A DNA stretch of 64,000 nt from Rosistilla ulvae (GCF_007741475.1 NZ_CP036261.1:2418001-2482000), one strand, 5' to 3'. Counted from the first letter of the stretch, positions 1-10,614 are shown. Notes: generated by a model not told the origin, from the sequence alone. Numbers and translations: made by a program.

Positions 1-317
1 ACGTTCGTCGTCATCGAGAATTTCCTCGCTATCCGCTCTGGATGGCGTCCCCAACGCGAGCCGCCTGCACTCAAACCTACCTCCTACTAACGGAGCTTGT
101 CAAAAGCTTCCCGAGATCGTTCGAGGCAATTCCGCTGTCTACTTTCGACGCGTCTCACCAACCGATACGATAGAATTCTTTGCTAGACGGTTTGCCCGGC
201 CTGTCGCCACGGTCATCTCGCGTTCGGCGATCCCCCCTCTCGCGTCCGCTGCCCTGTGCGACCTGAAGCCTACGTCATCACATCGCGATCACCACCGTTT
301 GACCTTGGATTTGAATC
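1..317. other. Non-coding or unassigned left edge
   Basis: No reading frame here resembles a known protein on either strand. The stretch presumably carries the upstream region of the MoxR-type ATPase gene and perhaps the end of a gene lying outside the window. I see no clear hairpin or promoter in it. Confidence 0.4.
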
Positions 318-1301
318 ATGAATGCTGAAGCCGACAAAGGCTTTGTCGAAATTGACGGCGTGCGGCTGAAGCTGTCCGCCCCGCATCAATCCCAGACCCA
401 ATGGATTGGACAAGGCGAGATCCTGACTCAACTGCTGGCTTGTTGGTTGACTGTCGATCCGACCGATCTGCCTTTGACGCCTCGGTTGATCGGCCCGCCA
501 GGAGTCGGCAAGACCCAACTGGCGATCGCCGGTGCGCAGCAACGCGAACTGCCGATCTACATCTACCAATGCACCGCCGACACGCGTCCCGAGGATCTGT
601 TGGTCACGCCCGTGCTGTCGCAAAACGGCAACATCTCCTACCACGCTTCGCCGTTGGTGACAGCGATGTTATGCGGCGGAGTCTGCATTTTGGATGAGGG
701 CAACCGGATGAACGAAAAATCGTGGGCCAGCCTGGCGCCGCTGTTCGATCAGCGCCGGTATGTCGAATCGATTGTGGCCGGAATCACGATTGGTGCCCAT
801 GAAAATTTCCGCGCCGCGGTGACCATGAACCAAGATGAATCGACCTTCGAAATCCCCGACTACATCCTCAGCCGCTTGCAACCTACATTGGAAGTCGGAT
901 TTCCCGACCCGCAGGATGAGATGGCGATCCTGCAATACCACCTGCCGTTTGCCGAAGCGGAGATGCTGGCGCTGACTGTCGATTTCCTGCAACGATCCCA
1001 TCAACTGAAACTCGACTTCTCCCCCCGCGACGGAATCAACATGTTGCGGTATGCACTCAAGCGACTCTCGCAGGACAGAGCTCATCCGCTCAGTCGCGAT
1101 CAAGCCTGGCACGAAGCGCTGCAAAATTGCTTAGGCCCCGACGCGTTGGACCTCGAATCGCTGGCCGAGCGCAAACAACGGACGCTCGGCGGGAATTCGG
1201 TCCCGATGGGCTTGGCCGACTTCTTCTTCGATCCCAACGATCCGCTGCACCCCGATCGGGACGACGAGGACGAAGTCGACGAAGAGGATCTGGGGCTGTA
1301 G
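318..1301 (+). CDS. MoxR-type AAA+ ATPase
   Basis: A 327-residue AAA+ ATPase. The Walker A motif GPPGVGKTQ lies near residues 61-69 and a Walker B-like ILDEGNR near residue 125. The ATG follows a 5' leader and the protein length suits MoxR/RavA-type chaperone ATPases. Family members usually work with von Willebrand-factor A proteins to mature or remodel partner complexes, but no VWA gene is visible here and the upstream side is cut by the window edge. The C-terminus is strongly acidic (Asp/Glu-rich over the last 20 or so residues), which is not a standard MoxR feature and may be a partner-binding tail. The ATPase call is firm; the substrate is unknown. Confidence 0.85.
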   Translation: MNAEADKGFVEIDGVRLKLSAPHQSQTQWIGQGEILTQLLACWLTVDPTDLPLTPRLIGPPGVGKTQLAIAGAQQRELPIYIYQCTADTRPEDLLVTPVLSQNGNISYHASPLVTAMLCGGVCILDEGNRMNEKSWASLAPLFDQRRYVESIVAGITIGAHENFRAAVTMNQDESTFEIPDYILSRLQPTLEVGFPDPQDEMAILQYHLPFAEAEMLALTVDFLQRSHQLKLDFSPRDGINMLRYALKRLSQDRAHPLSRDQAWHEALQNCLGPDALDLESLAERKQRTLGGNSVPMGLADFFFDPNDPLHPDRDDEDEVDEEDLGL

Positions 1302-1608
1302 GCTCACCGGACCAATCGACTTACATCTGGCGAAGATACAACGGGGCTGGGAACGCAATCTTCCCCGTGGGCTCGCCGATGATGCTTCCCCGTCGACACC
1401 GGGCAGCGTCATCGAAGCTTAGCGCAAAAAAAACGCGGCACTGCTCGGTATCCACCAAACAGTGCCGCTGCCCCTGTCGTTGACGAGCCGCGGACTCGTC
1501 AATACTCTTTTCGGGACGCCCGTGGCTTCTAGTCGAACGATTATCAAAAGAAGGTGGTAGATCGCGGAAAGAGACACATAACTTGTGGTTTCCCGTAGCC
1601 GTTATTGT
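1302..1608. other. Intergenic region between convergent genes
   Basis: About 307 bases between the MoxR-type gene and the end of endonuclease IV, which converge here. The only structure I can support is the terminator listed at 1425-1468. No convincing small gene was found. Confidence 0.6.
1425..1468 (-). terminator. Rho-independent terminator for nfo
   Basis: Perfect 9-bp inverted repeat, GCGGCACTG at 1435-1443 and CAGTGCCGC at 1460-1468, with a 16-nt loop. A run of A lies on the left, so on the minus strand the stem is followed by a U-tract. It sits about 140 nt past the nfo stop codon. Confidence 0.75.
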
Positions 1609-2541
1609 CTAAGCACGCCCCCCCACAAGACCGCGCAGTGTATTCAAGTTGTTAACGTCGAAGTCCTCCCCCGTCTCGTCATCCACTCCCTTGGGCGTCT
1701 CCAGATACATCGGGCAGACATTGAACACAGGATCGGCTAACACGCGGCGGAATCCATCCAGCGTGATCATCCCCTGACCGATGTGATCGTGTCGATCGAC
1801 GCGCGATCCACACCCCTTTTTGCTGTCGTTGATGTGCACCGCTCGAATTACTGACGGGGGTAATTCGTTGGCGATTTCAGTCTGCATGACCGCGTATCCG
1901 GCGTCGGTTGTCAGATCGTATCCGGCAGCAAACGCATGGCAGGTGTCGAAACAAACACCTAGGTTTTCCGTGTTATCGATACCGCGGAACATCGCACCAA
2001 GCTGGGCGATCGTATGCCCCAGACACGACCCTTGGCCGGCCGTGTTCTCCAGCAGCAATCGACAGTGTTGCGGTTTGACGCGATCGATAATCTCACGCAC
2101 CCCGTCGACGATTTTGGCGATCCCCAGTTCTTCACTGCTGTCGGTAAACGCGCCGGGGTGGACGACCAAGCCTTCCAATTGCAATTGTTCGGCGCGCTCC
2201 CACTCGACCACCAATGCCTCGATCGACTTGCGAAACAACTCCTCCTTGGGCGACGCCAGATTGATCAAATAAGATGCGTGTGCGACGGGCGATCCAATCC
2301 CGGTCTGGACCAATGCATCCCGCCAGGCCTGAATCACCGCATCGGTCAGCGGTTTGGCGGCCCATTGATTGTTGTTTTTGGTGAAGATCTGGACCACATC
2401 GCAACTCGCATCGTGGGCTCGTTGGACAGCTTTTTCAAGCCCTCCCGCGATCGACATGTGGGCGCCCAGACGGAGCGATTTTGCTTCTGGCATCGACTTG
2501 AAATTTATCTTGAGAAGAGCGGAACGAGAGACAGAATTCAA
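1609..2541 (-). CDS. nfo: Endonuclease IV (AP endonuclease)
   Basis: Class II apurinic/apyrimidinic endonuclease of base-excision repair, a zinc-dependent TIM-barrel enzyme that cuts 5' of abasic sites. The chain starts with GAHMSIAGG and keeps the expected metal-ligand blocks: VVHPGAF, LLENTAGQG, CFDTCHAFAAGYD, HINDSKKGCGSRVDRHDHIGQG and LETPKG. The longest frame has 310 residues; a start at the internal Met17 (about position 2493), just before the conserved core, is equally plausible and closer to the usual length of about 280. It is monocistronic, with a terminator downstream. Several TIM-barrel proteins share the fold (for example EboE), but the full ligand set supports a real Nfo. Confidence 0.93.
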   Translation of the reverse strand: MNSVSRSALLKINFKSMPEAKSLRLGAHMSIAGGLEKAVQRAHDASCDVVQIFTKNNNQWAAKPLTDAVIQAWRDALVQTGIGSPVAHASYLINLASPKEELFRKSIEALVVEWERAEQLQLEGLVVHPGAFTDSSEELGIAKIVDGVREIIDRVKPQHCRLLLENTAGQGSCLGHTIAQLGAMFRGIDNTENLGVCFDTCHAFAAGYDLTTDAGYAVMQTEIANELPPSVIRAVHINDSKKGCGSRVDRHDHIGQGMITLDGFRRVLADPVFNVCPMYLETPKGVDDETGEDFDVNNLNTLRGLVGGRA

Positions 2542-2604
2542 CGGAAAAGGCTAGCGAACGGGCCTTCCCGCGACTGACGATTTCGGTTGCAAACGAATCG
2601 TCGT

Positions 2605-3198
2605 TTAACGGATGCCAACCGAATCGAAGTATCCCGGTTCGTTTCCAGGCTTCCATTTGATGTTACACCCGATGCTTGGCTTTTGCGGTTCGGGGACAGC
2701 GGCGCTGGAAAGGACCGCATCCAAGGCGTCGCGGAGATCGCTGCCCGAAAGCTCGACATCGTTCTTCGGACGGCTGTCGTCCAATTGGCCGCGGTAGACC
2801 AATCGATGCTTGTCATCAAACAGGAAGAAATCGGGAGTGCAAGCGGCATGGTACGCTTTGGCGACCGATTGGTCGGCGTCGTACAAGTAGGGGAACTCGT
2901 ATCCCTGCGCTGCCTTCTCTTCGACCATTTTGGCGGGCGAGTCGTCGGGATACGCATCGGCATCGTTGCTGCTGATCCCAATCGTCGCGACGCCTTTCGC
3001 TGCGTATTCCGCAGTCAAACGAGCCAGTTCGGGGGCAACGTGTTTGACATACGGACAGTGATTGCAAAGAAAGATCACCAACAAGCCCCTGGAATTGGTG
3101 AAATCGCTCGGCGAAACAAGCTTCCCGTCGGTATCGGGCAGCGAAAACGAAGGGGCTTGCGTGCCCAGCGGCAGCATGGTGCTTGCGGTGCGGACCAT
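2605..3198 (-). CDS. Thioredoxin-like peroxiredoxin (AhpC/TSA-type)
   Basis: A redoxin-fold protein of 197 residues from the chosen start. An N-terminal segment (APSFSLPDTDGKLVS) leads into the redox motif CNHCPYVKH, a CxxC of the AhpC/TSA-type 'thioredoxin family' often found as a single gene in planctomycetes. The frame is open to 3267, but the ATG at 3196-3198 has an AGGAA box about 10 nt upstream and no signal peptide, so a cytoplasmic product is likely. It probably reduces disulfides or peroxides; the substrate is unknown. It lies 64 nt upstream of nfo on the same strand and could be cotranscribed with it, which would fit oxidative-damage defence. Confidence 0.8.
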   Translation of the reverse strand: MVRTASTMLPLGTQAPSFSLPDTDGKLVSPSDFTNSRGLLVIFLCNHCPYVKHVAPELARLTAEYAAKGVATIGISSNDADAYPDDSPAKMVEEKAAQGYEFPYLYDADQSVAKAYHAACTPDFFLFDDKHRLVYRGQLDDSRPKNDVELSGSDLRDALDAVLSSAAVPEPQKPSIGCNIKWKPGNEPGYFDSVGIR

Positions 3199-3406
3199 TG
3201 GGTAAATTCCTGTCGACAAAATGTTGTGGGGCGGACCATTGCGATTGCAGTCCTGGTTATCACCCACTCACCAAATCCAATCAAGTGCCTTGCCCGACAG
3301 CGCAGCATTACGCGTTCTTTTCACGTACAATAGGCGGATGGTCGACGCCTGTCTGCCATACCCACGTTTGCGATCATCTCCCACCCGCTGCCGCATCTCC
3401 TCTGCC

Positions 3407-4564
<1,158 letters not shown>

Positions 4565-4940
4565 GATCGCAACGCGCTGTTCGATCCCATCTGCCAGTCT
4601 TTCCGCTCCGCACGACACCGGCGGGCGGCCGAACTACTGGACAAAACCACCGGTCCTCACGGTGTGCACGACGCACCATCGGGAACCGTCGCACCCCTAA
4701 AAACACGTCTCGACAGCGTGCTAGCGGCCGGCGATTGCTAGGTTTTGCCGATTTTGACGCTAGTGACGTCATTCTCGTTGGATTTTCGTTTCGATCCCAA
4801 CCGATACTACCCGCACAACCAGAACTTTTGCGTTATACGACGGCGCATCAGCATGGGGCGTCAAATTGGGAACAGCAGCTGCAAATGCTGCCGTGCGGAT
4901 TGAAATGCACCGCGTGCATACATCACAAGTGGACAGAGAC
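4565..4940. other. Intergenic region upstream of the porin-like gene
   Basis: About 376 bases without a convincing gene. It probably holds the promoter of the porin-like gene, but I could not find a convincing -35/-10 pair. No strong hairpin was seen. Confidence 0.4.
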
Positions 4941-6149
4941 ATGCCAGTACGTAAACTCGCCGCTTTCTTGGTCGCCGTTATAGCAACGGTGGCAGGAGGA
5001 CATCAGGTCGGAGCTCAGGAGCAGCCACCTGGCACGTGGGGTGAGCCCGACGGAATCTTGGAATTCGATACCGACTTTCGTTGGTTCGAGACTGCGTACA
5101 ACGCGGACATCGAGGAATTGAGTCCCAAACACCGGGCCAACCACGGTTGGTACGGCACGTTTGATCGGGCCTACATGATGGTCAACCGGCCCGAGACCGA
5201 AAGCTCCTACACACAGGGAGATTTCGGTTGGGGCAACCGCCTCGATTTCGGATACATGGGAGACGATGATCGCGGCTGGGCGATGACCTATTGGAGCCTG
5301 ACGGGCCCCAACGCCTACGACATCAACACGGTCTATCGTGCCAACGTTATCAACACGGAAGACCCTCAGGTTCCAAGTGCCGAACCCCCAGAGGTGTTCG
5401 ACCAGTATGGCCAGCTGTTGCCACGTCGCGATCGGGACGACCACGAGTTTCTCGAGCGAGTTTATGAAGTCAAAGACAGCTTAAACGTGATCGAAATGAA
5501 GGGCTTCGAACTGAACCGGACCTGGCGATTGGAATCGTATCGCAAGGGAGGACTATTGGAGCCGATGATCGGTCTGAAATATGTAAAGATCCGCGATCAC
5601 ACCGAAAACGACAGCTACAGCGTTCAACCCGGAACGGCACAGCAAGCCGATGGCTCACTTGCCGAACTGATCCAAGAAAACTTCAACGAACAGATCGATC
5701 TCAACGACAACGAGATGTACGGTGGGCAGTTTGGATTTCGATACATCAAGTTCCAAAATCGATTCACCCACTCGTTCGATCTGCGGGCCTTTGCGATGCA
5801 GAACTTCCAGAACAGTTCTTACATCAACAGAAGTACCGATACGTACTACAACATCGACCTGCAGGGAGAGATCGACGGCGAGATCGCATTCGACGACTCC
5901 AACCGCACCACGATCTACAAACATGGCAGCGAATTTGTGTTCGGTTTCGATCTGCGTGCCGAGACGTCGCTTCAACTGACTCGCGACATCAACTTGCGAG
6001 GGGGCGTCCAATTGATCGACTTTGCCCAAGGCATTCTGCGAGGTCCTGTTCGCGGTGGCAACACGACCAAGCTTGAAGGCACCAACGCGATCACCGACCA
6101 GAATGTTTGGCTGGTCGGATACACCTTCGGTATCACGATCAATCGCTAG
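4941..6149 (+). CDS. Putative beta-barrel outer-membrane protein (BBP7-like)
   Basis: A 402-residue secreted protein. The start at 4941 gives a clean signal peptide (MPVRKLAAFLVAVIATVAGG, then a cut near VGAQ). The mature part is rich in aromatic residues, Asp, Asn and Gly and has alternating amphipathic strands. It begins FRWFETAYNADIEE and ends with a strand finishing in an aromatic-hydrophobic pattern (VGYTFGITINR), as expected for an outer-membrane barrel. It resembles the planctomycete BBP7 porin-like family, but that assignment is from pattern only. The role is probably passive transport or an envelope structure. It is a single gene followed by a very strong hairpin terminator. Confidence 0.65.
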   Translation: MPVRKLAAFLVAVIATVAGGHQVGAQEQPPGTWGEPDGILEFDTDFRWFETAYNADIEELSPKHRANHGWYGTFDRAYMMVNRPETESSYTQGDFGWGNRLDFGYMGDDDRGWAMTYWSLTGPNAYDINTVYRANVINTEDPQVPSAEPPEVFDQYGQLLPRRDRDDHEFLERVYEVKDSLNVIEMKGFELNRTWRLESYRKGGLLEPMIGLKYVKIRDHTENDSYSVQPGTAQQADGSLAELIQENFNEQIDLNDNEMYGGQFGFRYIKFQNRFTHSFDLRAFAMQNFQNSSYINRSTDTYYNIDLQGEIDGEIAFDDSNRTTIYKHGSEFVFGFDLRAETSLQLTRDINLRGGVQLIDFAQGILRGPVRGGNTTKLEGTNAITDQNVWLVGYTFGITINR

Positions 6150-6183
6150 CCCCAAGCAACGACGACCATGCTGATCTAAAGAT

Positions 6184-6221
6184 TCAGGGCGTCTATCATC
6201 GACCGATGATAGACGCCCTGA
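6184..6221. terminator. Bidirectional terminator hairpin
   Basis: Near-perfect inverted repeat: an 18-bp arm at 6184-6201 pairs with 6204-6221, folding as 17 bp plus a tetraloop. The right side continues TTTCGTTT. It lies 35 nt past the porin-like gene and downstream of the convergent 61-residue gene, so it probably ends both transcripts. Confidence 0.8.
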
Positions 6222-6299
6222 TTTCGTTTGCTAAGAACCGCCGGTTCAACCGGCAGGACTGCGGCGCTGTGAAGGAGAAGCGTTCTGTTTTGGTGTCAA

Positions 6300-6485
6300 T
6301 TACTTGCTGCTGGCAGCCAAGGCACGCAATTCATCCAACTCTTGCGACAACCGATGGCGCAAAGGACTCTCTGGACGCAGCTCGTCCAACATCTCCTCAG
6401 CCCGATCAAAAGTCTCTTCGTTCTGTCCGCCATCGCTCAATAATCGACGGACACTTGCTTCAACGGACGACTCGGATAGCAACAC
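6300..6485 (-). CDS. Small acidic hypothetical protein
   Basis: Short reading frame of 61 residues rich in Glu, Leu and Arg, predicted to be helical, with no membrane segment. I do not recognise a family. Support for a real gene is a strong Shine-Dalgarno-like GAGGGAGG at 6489-6496 placed 3 nt before a GTG (6483-6485) or 6 nt before the following TTG (6480-6482), and the bidirectional terminator downstream. The non-ATG start is unusual for such a strong ribosome site. It lies between the porin-like gene and the ketosynthase homologue and could be cotranscribed with the latter. Confidence 0.55.
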   Translation of the reverse strand: MLLSESSVEASVRRLLSDGGQNEETFDRAEEMLDELRPESPLRHRLSQELDELRALAASSK

Positions 6486-6678
6486 ACACCTCCCTCAAAA
6501 TGAATTTAACGCCGATGCTCACACACACACAAAGAGCAACAACGCGCCCCGATCAAAATCGGCAGGCACCTTGCTGGCGACAACAAACCCATTTTAGGCG
6601 AGCGTGGTTTTGCGCCAAGTCGAATAATGCCGCATTGAATGTTTGATGGGAATTCTCCCCGCCGCGAATCGGCGGATC

Positions 6679-7941
6679 TTATTCCTTCCGCAACACCACG
6701 GCGATCGCATTACCCGTTGCGCTGTGATTGGATTGCACCGCCAGAGAAGCATCCGTTTTGCGCGGCGAGTCGGCCAAATCGATCCCAAAGCTGGGGTCTT
6801 TCAAGTGCGCGTTGACCGTTGGCGGAACGATGCCATTCTGTAGCGACAGCGCCGCGATACACATCTCCATCACACCACACCCCGCCCCCGTGTGACCGGT
6901 TGCCCCTTTGGGGGCAGTCACGATCGCTCCCGGGACAAGCGTTGCATGGACCTGCGCGTCGATCTGGTCGAGCATTGGATCCCCCATCGCATGACTGACC
7001 GCGATCCCGATCTCATCGGGCGTTGCACCGGCACGCTGAATCGCATTGCCGATCGCCAGGGAGAGGGCTTCGGAGGATCCGCGACGCCCTGGGGCCGGAG
7101 CGCCAAAATTACAGGATGTCCCAGCCACGCTGACGATCGGTTTGGCCCCTCGCCGCTCGGCATGCTCGCGCGACTCCAAGATCACCGCCGCCGCCCCTTC
7201 GCCACCGATCAAGCCATCGCGATCGACAGCAAACGGCCGGCTACTGGATCCCACCGGATCGCGCAGGGAACCGTACGGAACGGCCCCTTGATAAAGCAAA
7301 CGGGTCAGGCTGATCCGAGTTCCCGTCGAACAGGTGACGACGACATCGGCAGCCCCACGTTGGATCACGCTGATCGATTCGGCAACCGCCGACAATCCCG
7401 ACGTATCCCCCATGACGATGGTATTATTGGGCCCGAGCGCACCGATCGCGATTCCGTAATGGCAAGCCGCCATGTTGGGCAGGTACTTGAGCATCCACAG
7501 CGGAAAGATCTCCCTCATCGCCGACTGGCCCCACAGTTCCGGCTGAAACCGGCCCTCGGGACTACTGCGGGCAACCGTCGGTTGAATCTCTTCCGGTTCG
7601 CCGTAAAGCATCTCCGAACCAAAGACCGTACCGATCCGTTCCTTCGGAGTATCGCAAGCGTCGAATCCGCTCTGCTGCGTTGCCATCACGCAAGCGGAAA
7701 AGGCGGTTTGCAACTCGCGGCTCATCACCTTGAGCGTCTTGCGAGGGCGAACATAGGCCTTCGGATCGAAATCATCCAATTGCCCGCCATAGGTATAGGG
7801 GAGCATTTCGGGGGTGACATGCGTTAGATCGCGAACCCCACTCCGCCCTTGGATCAAGCTCGACCAAAAACGATCGACGCCAGTTCCGATCGGCGAGACA
7901 ACCCCGATTCCAGTGATAACAACGTCTTTGCGAAGGTCCAT
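6679..7941 (-). CDS. Beta-ketoacyl synthase homologue lacking the active-site Cys
   Basis: FabF-like thiolase-fold protein of 420 residues from the ATG at 7939-7941 (a TTG 14 codons upstream is possible). It opens with VVITGIGVVSPIGTG like KAS II and keeps the catalytic His in AVSHAMGD, the Lys and His in APKGATGH, and the C-terminal SNHSATGNA region. At the nucleophile position, where FabF has ATACTSG, this protein reads VMGDTSG, so the Cys is Asp (codon 7405-7407). It therefore cannot form the usual acyl-thioester. By analogy with chain-length factors (KS-beta) it may decarboxylate, set chain length or be regulatory. The next gene on the same strand (about 220 nt upstream) is a fatty-acid desaturase. 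Confidence 0.85.
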   Translation of the reverse strand: MDLRKDVVITGIGVVSPIGTGVDRFWSSLIQGRSGVRDLTHVTPEMLPYTYGGQLDDFDPKAYVRPRKTLKVMSRELQTAFSACVMATQQSGFDACDTPKERIGTVFGSEMLYGEPEEIQPTVARSSPEGRFQPELWGQSAMREIFPLWMLKYLPNMAACHYGIAIGALGPNNTIVMGDTSGLSAVAESISVIQRGAADVVVTCSTGTRISLTRLLYQGAVPYGSLRDPVGSSSRPFAVDRDGLIGGEGAAAVILESREHAERRGAKPIVSVAGTSCNFGAPAPGRRGSSEALSLAIGNAIQRAGATPDEIGIAVSHAMGDPMLDQIDAQVHATLVPGAIVTAPKGATGHTGAGCGVMEMCIAALSLQNGIVPPTVNAHLKDPSFGIDLADSPRKTDASLAVQSNHSATGNAIAVVLRKE

Positions 7942-8161
7942 CAGTGTTACGTGCGTAGGATTCGGCGTGGATGAGGACAGCAATAGCGGCTTGCTTACGA
8001 CGACAGCTCAGTTGGCAAAGGTCATCCATTCCCCATCGGGCGCATCAAGCTGCTCCAACGCCGCTGCACTAGTATGACCTTTGCTGGCGCGTGGTGACAA
8101 GGCGTTGAAGCCGCGAGTCAGCCATTGCCACGCGAATTATTTGAATCTTCGGGGCAATAAA

Positions 8162-9214
8162 TCACCGTACCGCTTCGCTCGGATCGCGAGGGGTCCCCGC
8201 CGTCCCCTCGGTTGCTCGACGACGTTGATGCATCGGTGGAACGATGTTCGTCGCCAACCCGCAGACCCCAAACAGCTGAATAACGTAGTAATTAGGGTCA
8301 AACTCCCACCATCGATGCTGAACCGAAGCCGAGGCTTGATCGGCATGATGATTGTTGTGCCACCCCTCGCCCCCGGTGATCAATGAGACGAACCAATTGT
8401 TCCGGCTGTCGTCGGTCGTCGCATAATTTCGGTAGCCAAACATGTGCGACAGAGAATTCACGCTCCATGTGATATGCCAAACCCAAACGGTCCGCACCAA
8501 CACACCCCAAACGAAAAGACTGGCCGTCATCTGGAATGCTTGCATGTTCGCGCCAAAGATCGCGATCGAAATCGCATAGGAGATCAAAAAAAAGGCGATC
8601 GCATGCCCGACGTAAAACAGTGTCATCGGGTAGGGAACCTTCTCCAGCCACATGTAATAACGATCGCTAAGGATGTCGCGGGCATATTTCTGATACAGCG
8701 AAAAGTTCTGCACGCTGTTGTTCCGGTAGACCAGCCAATTGATGTGCGACCACAGAAAGTTGACCAAGGGACTGTGCATATCCTCGCGATGATCGCTGTG
8801 CTGGTGATGGATTCGGTGCCAGGCAACCCACCGCGCCGGAGTCTCTTGCGCACTGCATAACGCAAACGTGACCAACGTCCGTTCAAACCATTTGGGCGTC
8901 TTAAAGCTGCGGTGGGTCAACAAGCGGTGGTAACAGATCGGAATCCCCAACTGACCAAAGACCACCGTCCCGACTGCAAACGCAATCACGCCAGCCCACG
9001 AAAAGAACCACGGAAACAGCGCCAACAGCGCCGCGGCGTGAACCACCAAAAACGAGATCGAATAACCCCACTGAATATCGTTCAAGTCGACGCCACTGGG
9101 ATATTCCAAGCTCGTCAACGGGGTCGCAGCGGGTGGTTCCCGATTCAGATCCTCCTGGGCAACGGCATTGGAATCGATGGATGGTTTGTCGGTCACGGCG
9201 GCACGAGTGCTCAT
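8162..9214 (-). CDS. Acyl-CoA (delta-9 type) fatty-acid desaturase
   Basis: Integral-membrane di-iron desaturase of 350 residues that introduces a double bond into a saturated acyl chain. The three histidine boxes are present: HRLLTH near residue 98, HRIHHQH near residue 135 and HNNHH near residue 275. They are separated by hydrophobic blocks (residues about 50-90 and 190-245), as in the stearoyl-CoA desaturase family. The N-terminal 45 residues are polar and variable. It is encoded upstream of the Cys-less ketosynthase homologue on the same strand, with a gap of about 220 nt, so an operon is possible but not proven. The likely role is membrane-lipid unsaturation. Confidence 0.92.
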   Translation of the reverse strand: MSTRAAVTDKPSIDSNAVAQEDLNREPPAATPLTSLEYPSGVDLNDIQWGYSISFLVVHAAALLALFPWFFSWAGVIAFAVGTVVFGQLGIPICYHRLLTHRSFKTPKWFERTLVTFALCSAQETPARWVAWHRIHHQHSDHREDMHSPLVNFLWSHINWLVYRNNSVQNFSLYQKYARDILSDRYYMWLEKVPYPMTLFYVGHAIAFFLISYAISIAIFGANMQAFQMTASLFVWGVLVRTVWVWHITWSVNSLSHMFGYRNYATTDDSRNNWFVSLITGGEGWHNNHHADQASASVQHRWWEFDPNYYVIQLFGVCGLATNIVPPMHQRRRATEGTAGTPRDPSEAVR

Positions 9215-9297
9215 CGATTGCCTTGCGTTGGGGCGAGTAGGAGAATCTTGCGGTTGCGTTTAACCTATACAGTACGCGGAGAAGGGACTCCAGCCCA

Positions 9298-10614
9298 ATG
9301 GGGGCACGAGAGCTCCGGGGTCGGGTATTGGAATTTCTTGGAGCGTCGATTTCATTGAACGAGCAAATTGACTGGAATATCTCGCTGATCGGGGCCGGAA
9401 TCGTCGGCCGCGCGATCGCTTGGGACCATCTGCGTGGGGGCATCGGGATCCGCCTGATCGACTCCAATCCGGCTCAGCTTGCCGCAACGGTCGACTCTTT
9501 AATCGCGCAAGCCGGCGGTACCAAGTCCGATCCGATTCGCTGGGGGGACGACGCTTGGGCGACCGAATTGACTCCGCCCGGCGCGACAACCTCCCCCCGC
9601 GGGCAACAAGCGATTGTGATCGAATCGATTGTCGAACGTCGCGAACCGAAGCAGCAGGTCTTGGCCACCGCCGAACAGTTGTCGCCCCCCGACGCGATTC
9701 TGGCGACCAACACCTCGACGATCCCGCTTGCCGACGTCACCCAACGCGTTCTCGATCGCCGCCGCTGCTGCGGCCTGCACTTCTTTATGCCGGTCGACCA
9801 ACGCCCGTTGATCGAGATCATCACGACCGAAGCGACGGACGACGCGACGGTTGCGATCGCCAAACGCTACGCCGCCGCCTTGGGCAAGCAACACCTGATC
9901 GTTCGCGACGCGCCGGGCTTTGTTGTCAATCGAATGCTGGTTCCTTATCTCAATGAAGCGGTCCAACTGCTGTGCAGCGGCACGTCGCCAGATCAGATCG
10001 AACGTGTGTCGACCGAGCGTGGGATGCCGATGTCCCCGCTGGAGCTGATGGACTGGATCGGAATGGAGACCGGTTTTCACGCCGGCCGAGCGATTTGGCA
10101 AGCGTTCCCCAGCCGGATCGAACCGTCACCGCTAACCCCCGCGATGGTCAAAGCCAAGCTGACCGGCCGCGCCGGCGGCGAAGGCTTTTACACCTATCGC
10201 GATGATCGCCGATCGGCCCTCCTCGGACCGACCGCGCAGACGTTGGTCGATCGCTACACGCGCGACGCGACCACGCAATCGGACAGCCAAGTCGCCGCCA
10301 GACTTTTTTTCCCCATGCTGATCGAAGCCGCCTGTATCTTGCTGCAAAATGTCGTCGACGACCTCGAATCGATCCAGCGAGCGATCGGTGGTGGGCTGGG
10401 CTTCCGCGATCCCGCAGGCTTTCTCGATCGCTTCGATCGCATCGGAACCGAACAATGCGTCGCCGAACTAACAGAACTGGCGACACTGGGCCGCCGTTTC
10501 GCCGCGCCGCCAGAATTACTGGCGGCCCTCGCCACCGCCGATTCGGCCAGCGATGCGTTGGAATTGCTTTGCACCGTGGACAATCGCTCGCCGGCAAACG
10601 ATCCGCAACAATAA
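9298..10614 (+). CDS. 3-hydroxyacyl-CoA dehydrogenase (FadB C-half type)
   Basis: A 438-residue NAD-dependent dehydrogenase of the beta-oxidation type. Rossmann motif GAGIVG at about residue 31, NTSTIPLADV, catalytic-His block GLHFFMPVDQRPLIE and DAPGFVVNRML. Two 3HCDH C-terminal domains follow, the second containing a QRAIGGGLGFRDPAGFLDR block. This matches the C-terminal half of FadB/FadJ without the enoyl-CoA hydratase half. The ATG at 9298 leaves 25 residues before the first strand; a TTG at 9355 with GGAG upstream would start right at the Rossmann fold. It is divergent from the desaturase, with 83 nt between them. The substrate chain length is unknown. Confidence 0.87.
   Translation: MGARELRGRVLEFLGASISLNEQIDWNISLIGAGIVGRAIAWDHLRGGIGIRLIDSNPAQLAATVDSLIAQAGGTKSDPIRWGDDAWATELTPPGATTSPRGQQAIVIESIVERREPKQQVLATAEQLSPPDAILATNTSTIPLADVTQRVLDRRRCCGLHFFMPVDQRPLIEIITTEATDDATVAIAKRYAAALGKQHLIVRDAPGFVVNRMLVPYLNEAVQLLCSGTSPDQIERVSTERGMPMSPLELMDWIGMETGFHAGRAIWQAFPSRIEPSPLTPAMVKAKLTGRAGGEGFYTYRDDRRSALLGPTAQTLVDRYTRDATTQSDSQVAARLFFPMLIEAACILLQNVVDDLESIQRAIGGGLGFRDPAGFLDRFDRIGTEQCVAELTELATLGRRFAAPPELLAALATADSASDALELLCTVDNRSPANDPQQ

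Noticed and set aside
1609-2541. Possible EboE-like TIM-barrel partner of the EboD-like gene
   Set aside because: All endonuclease IV metal-ligand blocks are present, so this is Nfo and not an ebo gene.
6892-7827. 311-codon open frame on the plus strand
   Set aside because: It is antisense to the ketosynthase homologue, with an Arg/Gly-rich product.
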